DNA of 64,000 nucleotides from Geomobilibacter sp964432205 (GCA_964432205.1 CAYSMK010000011.1:1-64000), one strand, 5' to 3'; positions 43,111 through 50,538 are shown, numbered from the stretch's first letter. Notes: generated from the letters alone by a model not told the origin. Translations and numbers: made by a program.

Positions 43111-45801
43111 ATGATCCTTACCCTCACACCATCCGGTCATCTGCTGCTGATCGATGCAGCAGACGGCGAGGCCCCGGACGTTTCCGGGCGCTTGCCCTTT
43201 GGCGCCGGAAAGATAGCAAAAGCCTTTGCCGAATCACAATCCGCCGGGATCATGGCGCTGGCGGGAGAGCGATCGGCTCCGGACTGGCCCCTTTCCTGGA
43301 TGTTCTGGCGCGATTTCGGCGCCCGCTATTTGCTCCTCCTCTGCCAAAGCCAGCCGACTGCCGAACGGCTCGAATCGCTTCCACCCCTCGATGATGCAAC
43401 CCTTGCCCATCTCATTCTGAGCATCCCCCCCATGCCGGGGGCCGAATACTGTGCCCCCGAGGTGTTGGCCGCGATCTGGAGCGCGCTCGACACCTGGGCG
43501 CTGGATCGGATCGGCCGGGACCCGGAGGGTCTGATCGGATTCCTGCACCGCTACGCGCCGCTCTGGCGTCAGGTGGGACGGGTCTGTTTCCATCTGGCGG
43601 AAAACAAACAGGACCCCGAATTCCCCTTTGCCTTCATGGCAACCTACATCCCCCGCCTGGGAAAGAACGCCCGTGCCCAGCATCTCCCCTTGAGCCGGGC
43701 GCTTAGCGAGTATGCCGGCGCCAACAACCGGGAAGCGCTCTTGCGCCTGCTGGAACCGGTACACGAGGCCGGCATCCGCTGCGCGTGGGTAAAGGAGCTC
43801 TTGGAGAGCGGCGATATCTATCATCCGCTGGCCTGGACGCCGGAGGAGGCCTACCCGTTTCTGAAGGATGTGCCGGCCCTGGAGGAGAGCGGCCTCGTCG
43901 TCCGCCTGCCGGACTGGTGGAAAAAGCGCCCCCGCCCACGGGTGCAGGTCGCCATCGGCTCCAACGCCGGTGAGTCTCTTTCGGCGCGGGCGCTGCTCGA
44001 TTTCCGGGTGCAGATGACCCTGAACGGCGCGGAGCTGACCCCGGAGGAGGTGGCGGCCTTGACCGCGGCCGGTGAGGGGCTCACGCTGCTGCGGGGGGAG
44101 TGGGTCGAGGTGGATGGGGAAAAGCTCCGCCAGGCCCTGGAGCAGTGGCAGAGAGTGGAAGCAGCGGATGGCCTTTCGTTCGTGGAAGGGATGCGGCTCC
44201 TTGCCGGCGCCCGCCGCGACCTGGCCGGTCATGATCCGACGCTGGACGAAACCGGCTGGGCCTTCGTGGAAGCGGGCGGCCGGTTGCGGGAGATGCTGGC
44301 CGGGCTGCGGGAGCCGGCCAGGCTGGCAGCGGTGCAGGCCGGCGACCGGTTGCAAGCGACCCTGCGCCCCTACCAGCAGACCGGCCTCAACTGGCTCTGG
44401 TTCCTGTCGGAGCTGGGGCTGGGCGCCTGTCTTGCCGACGACATGGGGCTGGGGAAGACCATCCAGGTCATCTCTCTCTTGCTGGCGCAAGGGGGCCGGG
44501 CCGGGGCTCCCTCTCCCAGCCTGCTGGTAATGCCCGCCTCGCTGCTCGCCAACTGGCGGAGCGAGCTGGAGCGCTTTGCCCCCTCCCTTTCGCTCGTCTG
44601 CCTCCACCCGTCGGAGATGGAGCGGGGGGAGCTGGAGCGGATCGCCGCCGATCCCGCCTCGGGCCTGGCCTCTGCCGACGCGGTGCTGACCACCTACGGC
44701 ATGCTGCTGCGCCAGGAGTGGCTGAAGGACCTCTCCTGGAACCTGATCGTACTGGACGAGGCCCAGGCAATCAAGAACCCCGGTACCCGGCAGGCCAAGG
44801 CGGTGAAGGCCCTTTCCGGCAGGGCGCGTATCGCCCTGACCGGCACCCCGGTGGAAAACCGGCTCGCCGACCTCTGGTCCCTGTTCGACTTCATCTGTCC
44901 CGGCCTGCTCGGCTCGGCCCCCCGGTTCAAACAGTTCGTCACCGCGCTGGAAAAGGGCGAGCCGCCGTCCTATGCCCCCTTGCGCGCACTGGTGCAGCCC
45001 TATATCCTGCGCCGCCTGAAGACCGACCGGAGCATCATCGGCGACCTTCCCGACAAGGTGGAGATGGCTGCCTGGTGTGGTCTGAGCAAGGTGCAGGCCC
45101 GGCTGTACAGCCAGGCGGTGAAGGCGCTTGCCGACGCCCTCAGGGAACAGCAGGAGGGGATGAAACGCCGCGGGCTCATCCTTTCAACGCTGATGCGGTT
45201 CAAGCAGATCTGCAACCATCCCGGCCAGTCCCTGGGGGACGGCGACTTTGCCGAGGAGCGGAGCGGCAAGTTCGTCCGGCTGCGTGAGCTGGCCGAAGAG
45301 ATCGCCTCGCGCCAGGAAAAGGTGCTGGTCTTTACCCAGTTCCGGGAGATGACCGGGCCGCTGGCCGCCTTCCTGGCCACGCTGTTCGGCCGCCCCGGCC
45401 TGGTGCTGCACGGCGGCACGCCGGTGGCGGAGCGAAAAATGCTGGTGGACCGGTTCCAGCACGAGGACGGCCCCCCGTTCTTCGTCCTCTCCCTCAAGGC
45501 GGGTGGCTCCGGTCTCAACCTGACCGCTGCCAGCCATGTCATCCACTTCGACCGCTGGTGGAACCCGGCCGTGGAGAACCAGGCCACCGACCGGGCCTTT
45601 CGCATCGGCCAGAAAAAGAACGTCATGGTGCACAAGTTCGTCTGCAAGGGGACGGTGGAAGAGAAGATCGACGCCCTGATCGCCGCCAAGGCCGGACTGG
45701 CGACGGAGCTGCTGGAGGGGGCGGAAACCCTGCTGACCGAGATGGGGGACGAGGAGCTGCTGCGGATGGTGGCGCTCGATCTGGAGAAGGCGGGGATTTG
45801 A
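43111..45801 (+). CDS. SNF2-family DEAD/DEAH helicase
   Basis: The 896-residue protein has an N-terminal extension (about 1-400) of the bacterial SNF2-associated type, then the ATPase core: Walker A DDMGLGKTIQ, motif II LDEAQAIKNP, motif III ALTGTPVENRL, and in the second lobe VLVFTQFREMTGPLAAFL, KAGGSGLNLT and the arginine-finger motif QATDRAFRIGQ. It is a DNA translocase; the role in bacteria is not settled, with repair or defence possible. The usual companion, a SWIM zinc-finger protein, is encoded 3.7 kb downstream behind inserted genes. Confidence 0.93.
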   Translation: MILTLTPSGHLLLIDAADGEAPDVSGRLPFGAGKIAKAFAESQSAGIMALAGERSAPDWPLSWMFWRDFGARYLLLLCQSQPTAERLESLPPLDDATLAHLILSIPPMPGAEYCAPEVLAAIWSALDTWALDRIGRDPEGLIGFLHRYAPLWRQVGRVCFHLAENKQDPEFPFAFMATYIPRLGKNARAQHLPLSRALSEYAGANNREALLRLLEPVHEAGIRCAWVKELLESGDIYHPLAWTPEEAYPFLKDVPALEESGLVVRLPDWWKKRPRPRVQVAIGSNAGESLSARALLDFRVQMTLNGAELTPEEVAALTAAGEGLTLLRGEWVEVDGEKLRQALEQWQRVEAADGLSFVEGMRLLAGARRDLAGHDPTLDETGWAFVEAGGRLREMLAGLREPARLAAVQAGDRLQATLRPYQQTGLNWLWFLSELGLGACLADDMGLGKTIQVISLLLAQGGRAGAPSPSLLVMPASLLANWRSELERFAPSLSLVCLHPSEMERGELERIAADPASGLASADAVLTTYGMLLRQEWLKDLSWNLIVLDEAQAIKNPGTRQAKAVKALSGRARIALTGTPVENRLADLWSLFDFICPGLLGSAPRFKQFVTALEKGEPPSYAPLRALVQPYILRRLKTDRSIIGDLPDKVEMAAWCGLSKVQARLYSQAVKALADALREQQEGMKRRGLILSTLMRFKQICNHPGQSLGDGDFAEERSGKFVRLRELAEEIASRQEKVLVFTQFREMTGPLAAFLATLFGRPGLVLHGGTPVAERKMLVDRFQHEDGPPFFVLSLKAGGSGLNLTAASHVIHFDRWWNPAVENQATDRAFRIGQKKNVMVHKFVCKGTVEEKIDALIAAKAGLATELLEGAETLLTEMGDEELLRMVALDLEKAGI

Positions 45802-45828
45802 AGTTGCTGAAAGAAGTAGATCAGCATA

Positions 45829-45880
45829 TTGACAAATCAAGCCATTCCCAGCACAATCTGGCTAGCTAATCTGGCCAGAT
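45829..45880 (+). promoter_or_regulatory. Promoter and direct-repeat operator of the Phd-PIN operon
   Basis: TTGACA (45829-45834) and CACAAT (45852-45857) are 17 bases apart. Directly after lie two copies of AATCTGGC (45855-45862 and 45868-45875), 13 bases apart, overlapping the -10 and the start site, a likely operator for the antitoxin encoded next. Confidence 0.5.
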
Positions 45881-45892
45881 AAGGAGACGGGT

Positions 45893-46153
45893 ATGAATTC
45901 TCAATCGTGGCGGCTGCAGGATGCAAAAAACCAGTTCAGTAAAGTGGTTGAAGCTGCGCTTCATGGTGAGCCGCAGCATGTGACCCGTCGCGGGCGCGAA
46001 GTGGTTGTGATCGTTGCCGCCGATGAATACATGCGGCTTGAAAAGTTCAAGGCGGCAGCCATGCCTCGTTTTGTGGATCATTTGCTGGCCATGCCGAAGG
46101 ATGATGAGGAGTTCGACCGTCTGCCGTATGTGTCCCGCGAGGTCGAATTCTGA
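45893..46153 (+). CDS. Phd/YefM-family antitoxin
   Basis: The 86-residue protein has the Phd pattern: W-x-L-Q-D-A-K-N-Q-F-S-K-V-V (residues 6-19), VTRRGREVVVIVAADEY, and a C-terminal tail with F-D-R-L-P-Y that binds a PIN toxin. AAGGAGA lies before the start. Its TGA overlaps the toxin ATG by one base. Confidence 0.9.
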   Translation: MNSQSWRLQDAKNQFSKVVEAALHGEPQHVTRRGREVVVIVAADEYMRLEKFKAAAMPRFVDHLLAMPKDDEEFDRLPYVSREVEF

Positions 46154-46575
46154 TGTGGCTACTCGACACCATGGTGATTTCGGAACTGCGGAAGCGTACT
46201 CCTGACCCGAACGTTGTGGCCTGGTTGTCGTCGGTCCAGGAAAAAGGCCTGTTTATCAGTGTGGTCACCATAAGCGAAATTCATCGTGGGATCGCCCTGC
46301 AGAGGAGCAAGGTTGCACCGTTTGCGGAGCGCTTGCAGCAGTGGCTGGACGTGTTGATGAGGGATTACGGCGATCGCGTGCTTCCGGTTACGCCGGACAT
46401 TGCTTGCCGCTGGGGGGAGCTGACCGCACGTGTCGGGCATGACGGCGCCGACGTGGTTATTGCCGCCACTGCCCTTCACCATGGTTTGTCCGTAGTTACC
46501 CGCAACGAAAGGCATTTCAGCCCGTTTTCAGTCCGGGTTGTTAATCCGTACGACAACAACGGCACGGCATCATGA
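46153..46575 (+). CDS. PIN-domain toxin (FitB/VapC-like)
   Basis: The 140-residue PIN protein has D5 (LLDTMVISEL), E42 (TISEIHRGIA), D100 (GADVVIAATA) and N118 in VTRNERHF. The asparagine after D-T in most relatives is methionine here, which need not affect the nuclease. It is predicted to cleave RNA and to be neutralised by the Phd-type protein just upstream. The pairing of Phd with FitB-type PIN is common. Confidence 0.88.
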   Translation: MWLLDTMVISELRKRTPDPNVVAWLSSVQEKGLFISVVTISEIHRGIALQRSKVAPFAERLQQWLDVLMRDYGDRVLPVTPDIACRWGELTARVGHDGADVVIAATALHHGLSVVTRNERHFSPFSVRVVNPYDNNGTAS

Positions 46576-46649
46576 TGGTACGGGGATATGGCCGAATGAT
46601 GGCCGGCGAGTGAAAACAGCTCAGGATAAATGTTCCATTTGGGCGGATC

Positions 46650-46681
46650 ACCAGTTCACGCGCGTGCGCGCGTGAACTGGT
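46650..46681. repeat. Perfect 15-bp palindrome with 2-base centre
   Basis: ACCAGTTCACGCGCG faces CGCGCGTGAACTGGT with only TG between them. The stem is perfect, and without a T-tract it is not a normal terminator. It lies between the TA operon and the nuclease gene. Confidence 0.8.
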
Positions 46682-46716
46682 CAATAAGTTGTTATTCGCG
46701 ATAAAGGAGAATGAGG

Positions 46717-47427
46717 ATGATTCAAGCATTCAAAAGTTGGCTTATTCAGAGAGGGAATGACGGAGCTGCGAAAAGTTACCCTGGAGCAATTAACCGACTC
46801 TCCGTTCACTACTCTGAAAATACAGGAGAAAATGTAAACATATACGCACTCAAAGATGTCGATGTTGTCAATGAGATAGCTCGGAAGTACAGACAGGACG
46901 GCATCTACAGTGCTTACGGATACGAAGGGAATGGCCTTTATCGAAGTGCCATAGCAAGATATTCCGAGTTTTTAACGGATTTTTTGGCCGGTGGAGAACT
47001 AACTGAAGAAGAGATTTTAGCGCCGACAGAGGAAAGTCCAACCTTCTGCAATTTTACTTACGAAAAAGACCTTAAATTCTCATTATGTCATCAAATTCCT
47101 GATCTTTTCCCAGGCTACAAGATATTCGGGACAAACAATGAAGGCGTTGAATATTCGATAGAGGGGAAGAGAATTGACATCTTACTTGAAGATATTGCTT
47201 CAGGATCTCTGCTTGCCGTTGAACTGAAATCTGGGATTGCTGACTTTCGAGTCTTTGGTCAAATTGCAATGTATCTCGGGCTGCTGAAAAAACATTTCCC
47301 CGACAGAAAAGCTGAAGGCGTTATCATCTCTGGCGAAGTAGATGAAAGCTTAAAAAACGCTTGTTTAATCACGGATGCAGTTTCGCTGAAAAAGTACAAA
47401 ATGAGCCTGACGCTTGAGAGCGCATAA
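46717..47427 (+). CDS. NucS-like / PD-(D/E)XK nuclease-domain protein
   Basis: The 236-residue protein (ATG at 46717, GGAG seven bases upstream; an ATG six bases earlier overlaps the ribosome site) has a helical N-terminal half (about 1-85) and a C-terminal half with a PD-(D/E)XK core: GKRIDILLED, then LLAVELKSG, giving D-x(n)-E-x-K, followed by a Q-I-A-M-Y-L helix. This matches the catalytic domain of NucS-like endonucleases. The N-terminal domain is not NucS-like. A+T content is clearly higher than in the neighbours, and an attC-like site begins in the last codons, so it is probably a captured cassette gene. Confidence 0.7.
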   Translation: MIQAFKSWLIQRGNDGAAKSYPGAINRLSVHYSENTGENVNIYALKDVDVVNEIARKYRQDGIYSAYGYEGNGLYRSAIARYSEFLTDFLAGGELTEEEILAPTEESPTFCNFTYEKDLKFSLCHQIPDLFPGYKIFGTNNEGVEYSIEGKRIDILLEDIASGSLLAVELKSGIADFRVFGQIAMYLGLLKKHFPDRKAEGVIISGEVDESLKNACLITDAVSLKKYKMSLTLESA

Positions 47428-47493
47428 CCACGTCCTTGGACACCGACCGCCCGAAAAGGCTGGGCGGGCGGGTCAAGGCCGACCACGTTGTGC
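47422..47493 (+). repeat. attC-like recombination site
   Basis: The outer boxes GCATAAC (47422-47428) and GTTGTGC (47487-47493) are complementary with one G-T pair. Inside, GTCCTTG faces CAAGGCCGAC with bulged bases, and GACCGCCCG pairs with CGGGCGGGTC apart from one extra G. Size (72 nt), extrahelical bases and the position at the stop codon of an A+T-rich ORF fit an integron attC. It shares its central sequence with the site at 41005. Confidence 0.6.
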
Positions 47494-47542
47494 GAAATAA
47501 GCGAAATTTTAAAACATCAAGGGAGATTACAGGTGAAAGGAT

Positions 47543-47743
47543 ATGATGAAAGCGATTCTATTCTGGCTTTGTCTCTACCTGGTCATAATGCTTTTCGCAT
47601 TCGTAAGTGAAATAACTTACAAAAAGAAGACAATCAAAGAAGTAAGGCAAAATTTCAAACGAGTTGTAATTGAAACCGCTCTAACCTTTGCTGTTTTCGT
47701 TGTCGCGAGTTATTTATGGTCTAAGTTTGGCAGCAGTGGGTAA
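47543..47743 (+). CDS. Small two-helix membrane protein (66 aa)
   Basis: The product has two predicted membrane helices (about 5-23 and 43-60) joined by a basic loop (TYKKKTIKEVRQNFKR). The A+T content is high and a GGA lies before the start. It follows the attC-like site directly and may be the next cassette gene. I do not recognise a family. Confidence 0.5.
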   Translation: MMKAILFWLCLYLVIMLFAFVSEITYKKKTIKEVRQNFKRVVIETALTFAVFVVASYLWSKFGSSG

Positions 47744-47842
47744 GCCACCCAAGGCAGTAACCGTGGCGCGAACAGCCCGGAAAAACGAGAAGTTGCCGCT
47801 GGCGGAGTCTGTCGGAGTAATAAAGAACGAGAGAGAAATCTC

Positions 47843-48139
47843 TTACGGAGTTTCAGGTACTATGGCCAGCTTGAGCCCCATGCCATGCAGAATATTGTAA
47901 AAAGTGCGCAATTCAGGATTGCCGCCTTTTGAGAGGGTACGATAAAGGTTTTCACGCTTAAGGTTAGAGCGCTCTGCTACCGCAGCCATGCCGCCCCTGG
48001 CTTGCGCTACTCGACGCATGGCAAGAAGCAGTACATCACGATCACCCTCTTCGATGGCTGCTGTCAAATATTCAGAGGCATTATCCGGGTCTTTCAGCCA
48101 TTCGTGCAAGTCTTGTTCGTAGTCGGTCATTGGTCGCAT
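47843..48139 (-). CDS. Addiction-module antidote protein (HigA-like, HTH)
   Basis: The 98-residue protein is of the HI1420-type antidote family: an N-terminal D-Y-E-x-x-L-H-E-W-L segment, an alternating acidic region (YLTAAIEEGDRDVLLLAMRR) and a helix-turn-helix (GGMAAVAERSNLKRENLYRT with LSKGGNPELRTF). It overlaps the end of the toxin gene by 13 bases and is the second gene of the operon, the order typical of this type. Confidence 0.9.
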   Translation of the reverse strand: MRPMTDYEQDLHEWLKDPDNASEYLTAAIEEGDRDVLLLAMRRVAQARGGMAAVAERSNLKRENLYRTLSKGGNPELRTFYNILHGMGLKLAIVPETP

Positions 48140-48471
48140 ATATTGTTCTCCTGATGATGTTTCCAGTATGCAATGGCGGTTTCAATATCACGTTCTTGTG
48201 TGGCCTTATCGCCGCCAAGGAGCAACAGGACGATTTGGTTGCCGGAATACGCATAATAAACACGGTAACCGGGGCCGTAATGTATTCGCAGCTCAAATAC
48301 CCCGGAACCCACATTTTTGTGATCGCCTACATTACCAAGTTCTACCCGTTCGAGCCGGGTAGTGATACGAGCAAAGGCGGAGCGATCACGCAGACCATAA
48401 AGCCATTTCTTGAAAGGCTTTTCTCCCATTGCGTCTGTGTAGTAGGTAAGTTGGTATGGAGTTGTCTGCAC
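48127..48471 (-). CDS. HigB/RelE-like toxin (phage-derived Gp49-like family)
   Basis: The 114-residue protein is the HI1419-type toxin: YTDAMGEKPFKKWLYGLRD, LERVELGNVGDHKNVGSGVF, ELRIHYGPGYRVYYA and the final LLLLGGDKATQERDI. These toxins usually cut mRNA on the ribosome. The start is a GTG at 48469-48471. The C-terminal 13 residues run past the antidote start. Confidence 0.9.
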   Translation of the reverse strand: MQTTPYQLTYYTDAMGEKPFKKWLYGLRDRSAFARITTRLERVELGNVGDHKNVGSGVFELRIHYGPGYRVYYAYSGNQIVLLLLGGDKATQERDIETAIAYWKHHQENNICDQ

Positions 48472-48690
48472 GCCTATTTTGTATCATATACGATACTCGG
48501 TTGCAAGTGATGATTTAATGGCAGAAAACCTTGAAGGGTAGGAATCCACTGTATTTCCAAGCCTACCCTGCGAGCGGCGGCATGAGAATGTCATGGAAAT
48601 TGCCGGTGGATTCGGCAACAACGAGAATCTTCTCCGCACCCAACCCCTTGATGGGATTGTCAATGCATGGTGCGTGGCTGCCAGCCTTCG

Positions 48691-48726
48691 CACCCTCCTG
48701 AGGGGTCACACCCTCCTGAGGGGTCA
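48691..48726. repeat. 18-bp tandem duplication
   Basis: CACCCTCCTGAGGGGTCA occurs twice in a row without differences. Each unit contains the palindrome CCCTCCTGAGGGG. It borders the inverted repeat that starts at 48722. Confidence 0.85.
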
Positions 48727-48789
48727 GGTCTTGAAAAGTAAGTTTTTGTGGTAAGAGCGTTGGGAAAAGTGGTTTTTCAAGACTTGACC
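48722..48789. repeat. Inverted repeat, REP/MITE-like
   Basis: GGTCAGGTCTTGAAAA and TTTTCAAGACTTGACC pair at 15 of 16 positions around a 36-base centre. Short elements with these GGTC-AAGTCTTG ends look like the hairpins mobilised by Y1-type transposases, none of which is in the window. Confidence 0.65.
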
Positions 48790-48811
48790 GTACGCAGTAA
48801 CAGTTGAATAT

Positions 48812-48900
48812 CTCACGGGTTTAAGTCCCGTCCGGGGAGTTATCCGTTCGCCCCGGTAGCTCACGGGAGCGGCGTTCTGGTAACAGAGGGTCGTAAGTTC
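48812..48900 (+). ncRNA. Permuted tRNA-like sequence (Y RNA-like or degraded tRNA)
   Basis: A perfect T arm (ACGGG, loop TTTAAGT, CCCGT) is followed by CCGGGGA, the expected 3' acceptor strand. After an eleven-base linker comes GCCCCGG, which can pair with that strand at six of seven positions, then TA and a D-like arm GCTC-ACGG-GAGC, and an anticodon-like stretch TCTG-GTAA-CAGA. So the halves of a tRNA appear in the order 3' half then 5' half. Bacterial Y RNAs (YrlA type) have such a permuted tRNA-like domain. Two neighbouring tRNA fragments left by deletion are the alternative. No ro/rsr or rtcB gene is in view. Confidence 0.45.
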
Positions 48901-49029
48901 CCAATTGGCAAAGCAGCGGGCCGTAACGCAAGTGAACCTACAGGTAGCCAGTTCCGGTACATGGCAAGCGCGACGTTGCTTGCCGCCATTCAACGCCAAA
49001 GCGGTGTCAAGCTGAAGTAGGAGGTAGTC

Positions 49030-49443
49030 ATGGACATTCGTTATCCCGCAAAAATTGAGGCACAGGAGCCGTCGGGCTATCTGGTCAGTTTTGTAGATCT
49101 GCAAGACACATTCACAGAGGGAGCAACCAAGGAAGAGGCGCTGTTCAACGCATCAGAGGTGCTTTCGGCAATGCTGTCATGGCGTCTGGACAATGATATG
49201 CCTCTTCCGGAACCGACTCAAAACCTTGAAGATGCGGTCTATATTTCACCGGATGCCCGCACCCAGGCAGCGTTACTCGTGCGACGAGCTCGCGGCGACC
49301 GCTCTCTTGCGGAAGTCGCACGAGTTCTGGAAACATCGTGGCCTGCCGCAAAGCGGCTCGAAGACCCCCACTGGCCCAGCCTAAAGCAGTTTGAGAAAGC
49401 GGCAGCCGCCCTTGGTCGCCGGCTTGTTCTCATCTTCGATTAA
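49030..49443 (+). CDS. HicB-family antitoxin-like protein, no HicA partner seen
   Basis: The 137-residue protein has an N-terminal HicB fold (YPAKIEAQEPSGYLVSFVDL, then FTEGATKEEALFNASEVL) and a C-terminal helix-turn-helix-like part (RSLAEVARVLETSWPAAKRL). AGGAGG lies before the start. The usual hicA toxin gene is absent on both sides, so it is an orphan antitoxin or a stand-alone regulator. It lies 24 bases before the SWIM gene. Confidence 0.8.
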   Translation: MDIRYPAKIEAQEPSGYLVSFVDLQDTFTEGATKEEALFNASEVLSAMLSWRLDNDMPLPEPTQNLEDAVYISPDARTQAALLVRRARGDRSLAEVARVLETSWPAAKRLEDPHWPSLKQFEKAAAALGRRLVLIFD

Positions 49444-49467
49444 CTCCCCCGGCTTCAAAGGAATCCC

Positions 49468-50538
49468 ATGAGATATTACGGATGGGCGCCGTACGTTCCG
49501 GTCGCGGAGCGGCAGGCAAAGGCGCAGAAGCAGCTGGAAAAGATGAGGAAGAAGGGGCTCAAGGTGCAACCGGTCCTTTTGACCGGACGCAAGATCGCCG
49601 ACTCCTTCTGGGGCAAGGGGTGGTGCGACCATATGGAGTCATTCGGCGATTACGCCAACCGCCTCCCCCGCGGCCGCTCCTACGTCAGAAACGGTTCGGT
49701 CTGCCACCTGGAAATCCAGAGCGGCCTGATCACAGCCGTCGTCTGCGGGTCGTCGCTGTACAACGTCTCCATCACCATTACCCCGCTCAAGAAAACGAAA
49801 TGGGCTGCCGTCCGGTCGGCCTGCACCGGCAGGATCGGGTCGCTGCTCGATCTGTTGCGGGGAAAGCTGGACCGTGGCGTCATGGAGATCGTCTCGGATC
49901 GCAAGGCGGGGCTCTTCCCGCTCCCCGGCGAGATGAAGTTCGACTGCGACTGCCCGGACTGGGCCGGCATGTGCAAGCATGTGGCGGCGGTGCTCTACGG
50001 CGTGGGCGCCCGCCTGGACCACTCCCCGGAGTTGCTGTTTCTCCTGCGCGGGGTGAATCACGAGGAGCTGGTCGATGTCACGACGGCAGTCGCGGATGTC
50101 ACCAGGACAGGAACCTCCCGCCGGAGGATTGCCGCTACCGGTATTGCCGATGTGTTCGGGATCGATCTGGCCGAGACGGGGGACGCGCTCCCACCATCGC
50201 CGGCCGTTTCCTCCGCAAAGAGACCGGGCAGGGGAAAGGTGTCCACACCATTTGCCGATGCGCAGCCATCCGTTGGGAAGCCGCTCACAAAAACCGCTCC
50301 GGTAACGTCAACGCGTCGCAACAGTACGGCCGAAACAGTGCTGTTTCCCGACCCGCTTACCGGTGACGCCATCCATGCCTGGAGGTCAGCTCTCGGAGAG
50401 ACCCAGGCCGCATTTGCCGCCCGCATCGGGGTCACCGCCGCCAGTATCTCGCAGTGGGAAAAGAAGGGTGAGGGGCTCATCGGCGTGCAGTCCCGCACCC
50501 TGGCGGCACTGCGCAAGGCGTGGAAGCGTACACATTAA
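49468..50538 (+). CDS. SWIM zinc-finger protein with C-terminal HTH
   Basis: The 356-residue protein begins MRYYGWAPYVPVAERQ, typical of bacterial SWIM proteins. The zinc finger is FDCDCPDWAGMCKHVAAVLY (C-x-C-x(n)-C-x-H) near residue 155. A low-complexity linker leads to a C-terminal DNA-binding domain of the XRE/CopG-associated type (LGETQAAFAARIGVTAASIS then QWEKKG). SWIM proteins of this kind are usually encoded next to a SNF2 helicase and probably work with it; here that gene is at 43111. Confidence 0.88.
   Translation: MRYYGWAPYVPVAERQAKAQKQLEKMRKKGLKVQPVLLTGRKIADSFWGKGWCDHMESFGDYANRLPRGRSYVRNGSVCHLEIQSGLITAVVCGSSLYNVSITITPLKKTKWAAVRSACTGRIGSLLDLLRGKLDRGVMEIVSDRKAGLFPLPGEMKFDCDCPDWAGMCKHVAAVLYGVGARLDHSPELLFLLRGVNHEELVDVTTAVADVTRTGTSRRRIAATGIADVFGIDLAETGDALPPSPAVSSAKRPGRGKVSTPFADAQPSVGKPLTKTAPVTSTRRNSTAETVLFPDPLTGDAIHAWRSALGETQAAFAARIGVTAASISQWEKKGEGLIGVQSRTLAALRKAWKRTH

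Larger units (their letters stand above)
48472..49029. other. 558-base region of repeats and a tRNA-like sequence
   Basis: No gene is convincing here. It holds an 18-bp perfect tandem repeat (48691-48708 and 48709-48726), an inverted repeat (48722-48789), a permuted tRNA-like sequence (48812-48900) and a seven-base hairpin GGCAAGC/GCTTGCC (48963-48984) before the next gene. Minus-strand frames through it look like chance readings. Confidence 0.6.

Noticed and set aside
43014..43394. Plus-strand 126-codon frame after pfkA
   Set aside because: It overlaps the transporter remnant and the start of SNF2 out of frame; it is a by-product of the duplication.
48484..48693. Minus-strand frame through the repeat region; another minus frame reads ILVVAESTGNFHDIL, faintly like an IS110 transposase start
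   Set aside because: The matching stretch is about 40 codons with no start and is interrupted by repeats. The resemblance is too weak to call a transposase remnant.
48724..49104. Minus-strand 126-codon frame
   Set aside because: It crosses the inverted repeat and the tRNA-like sequence and runs into the HicB-like gene. No ribosome site or family match.
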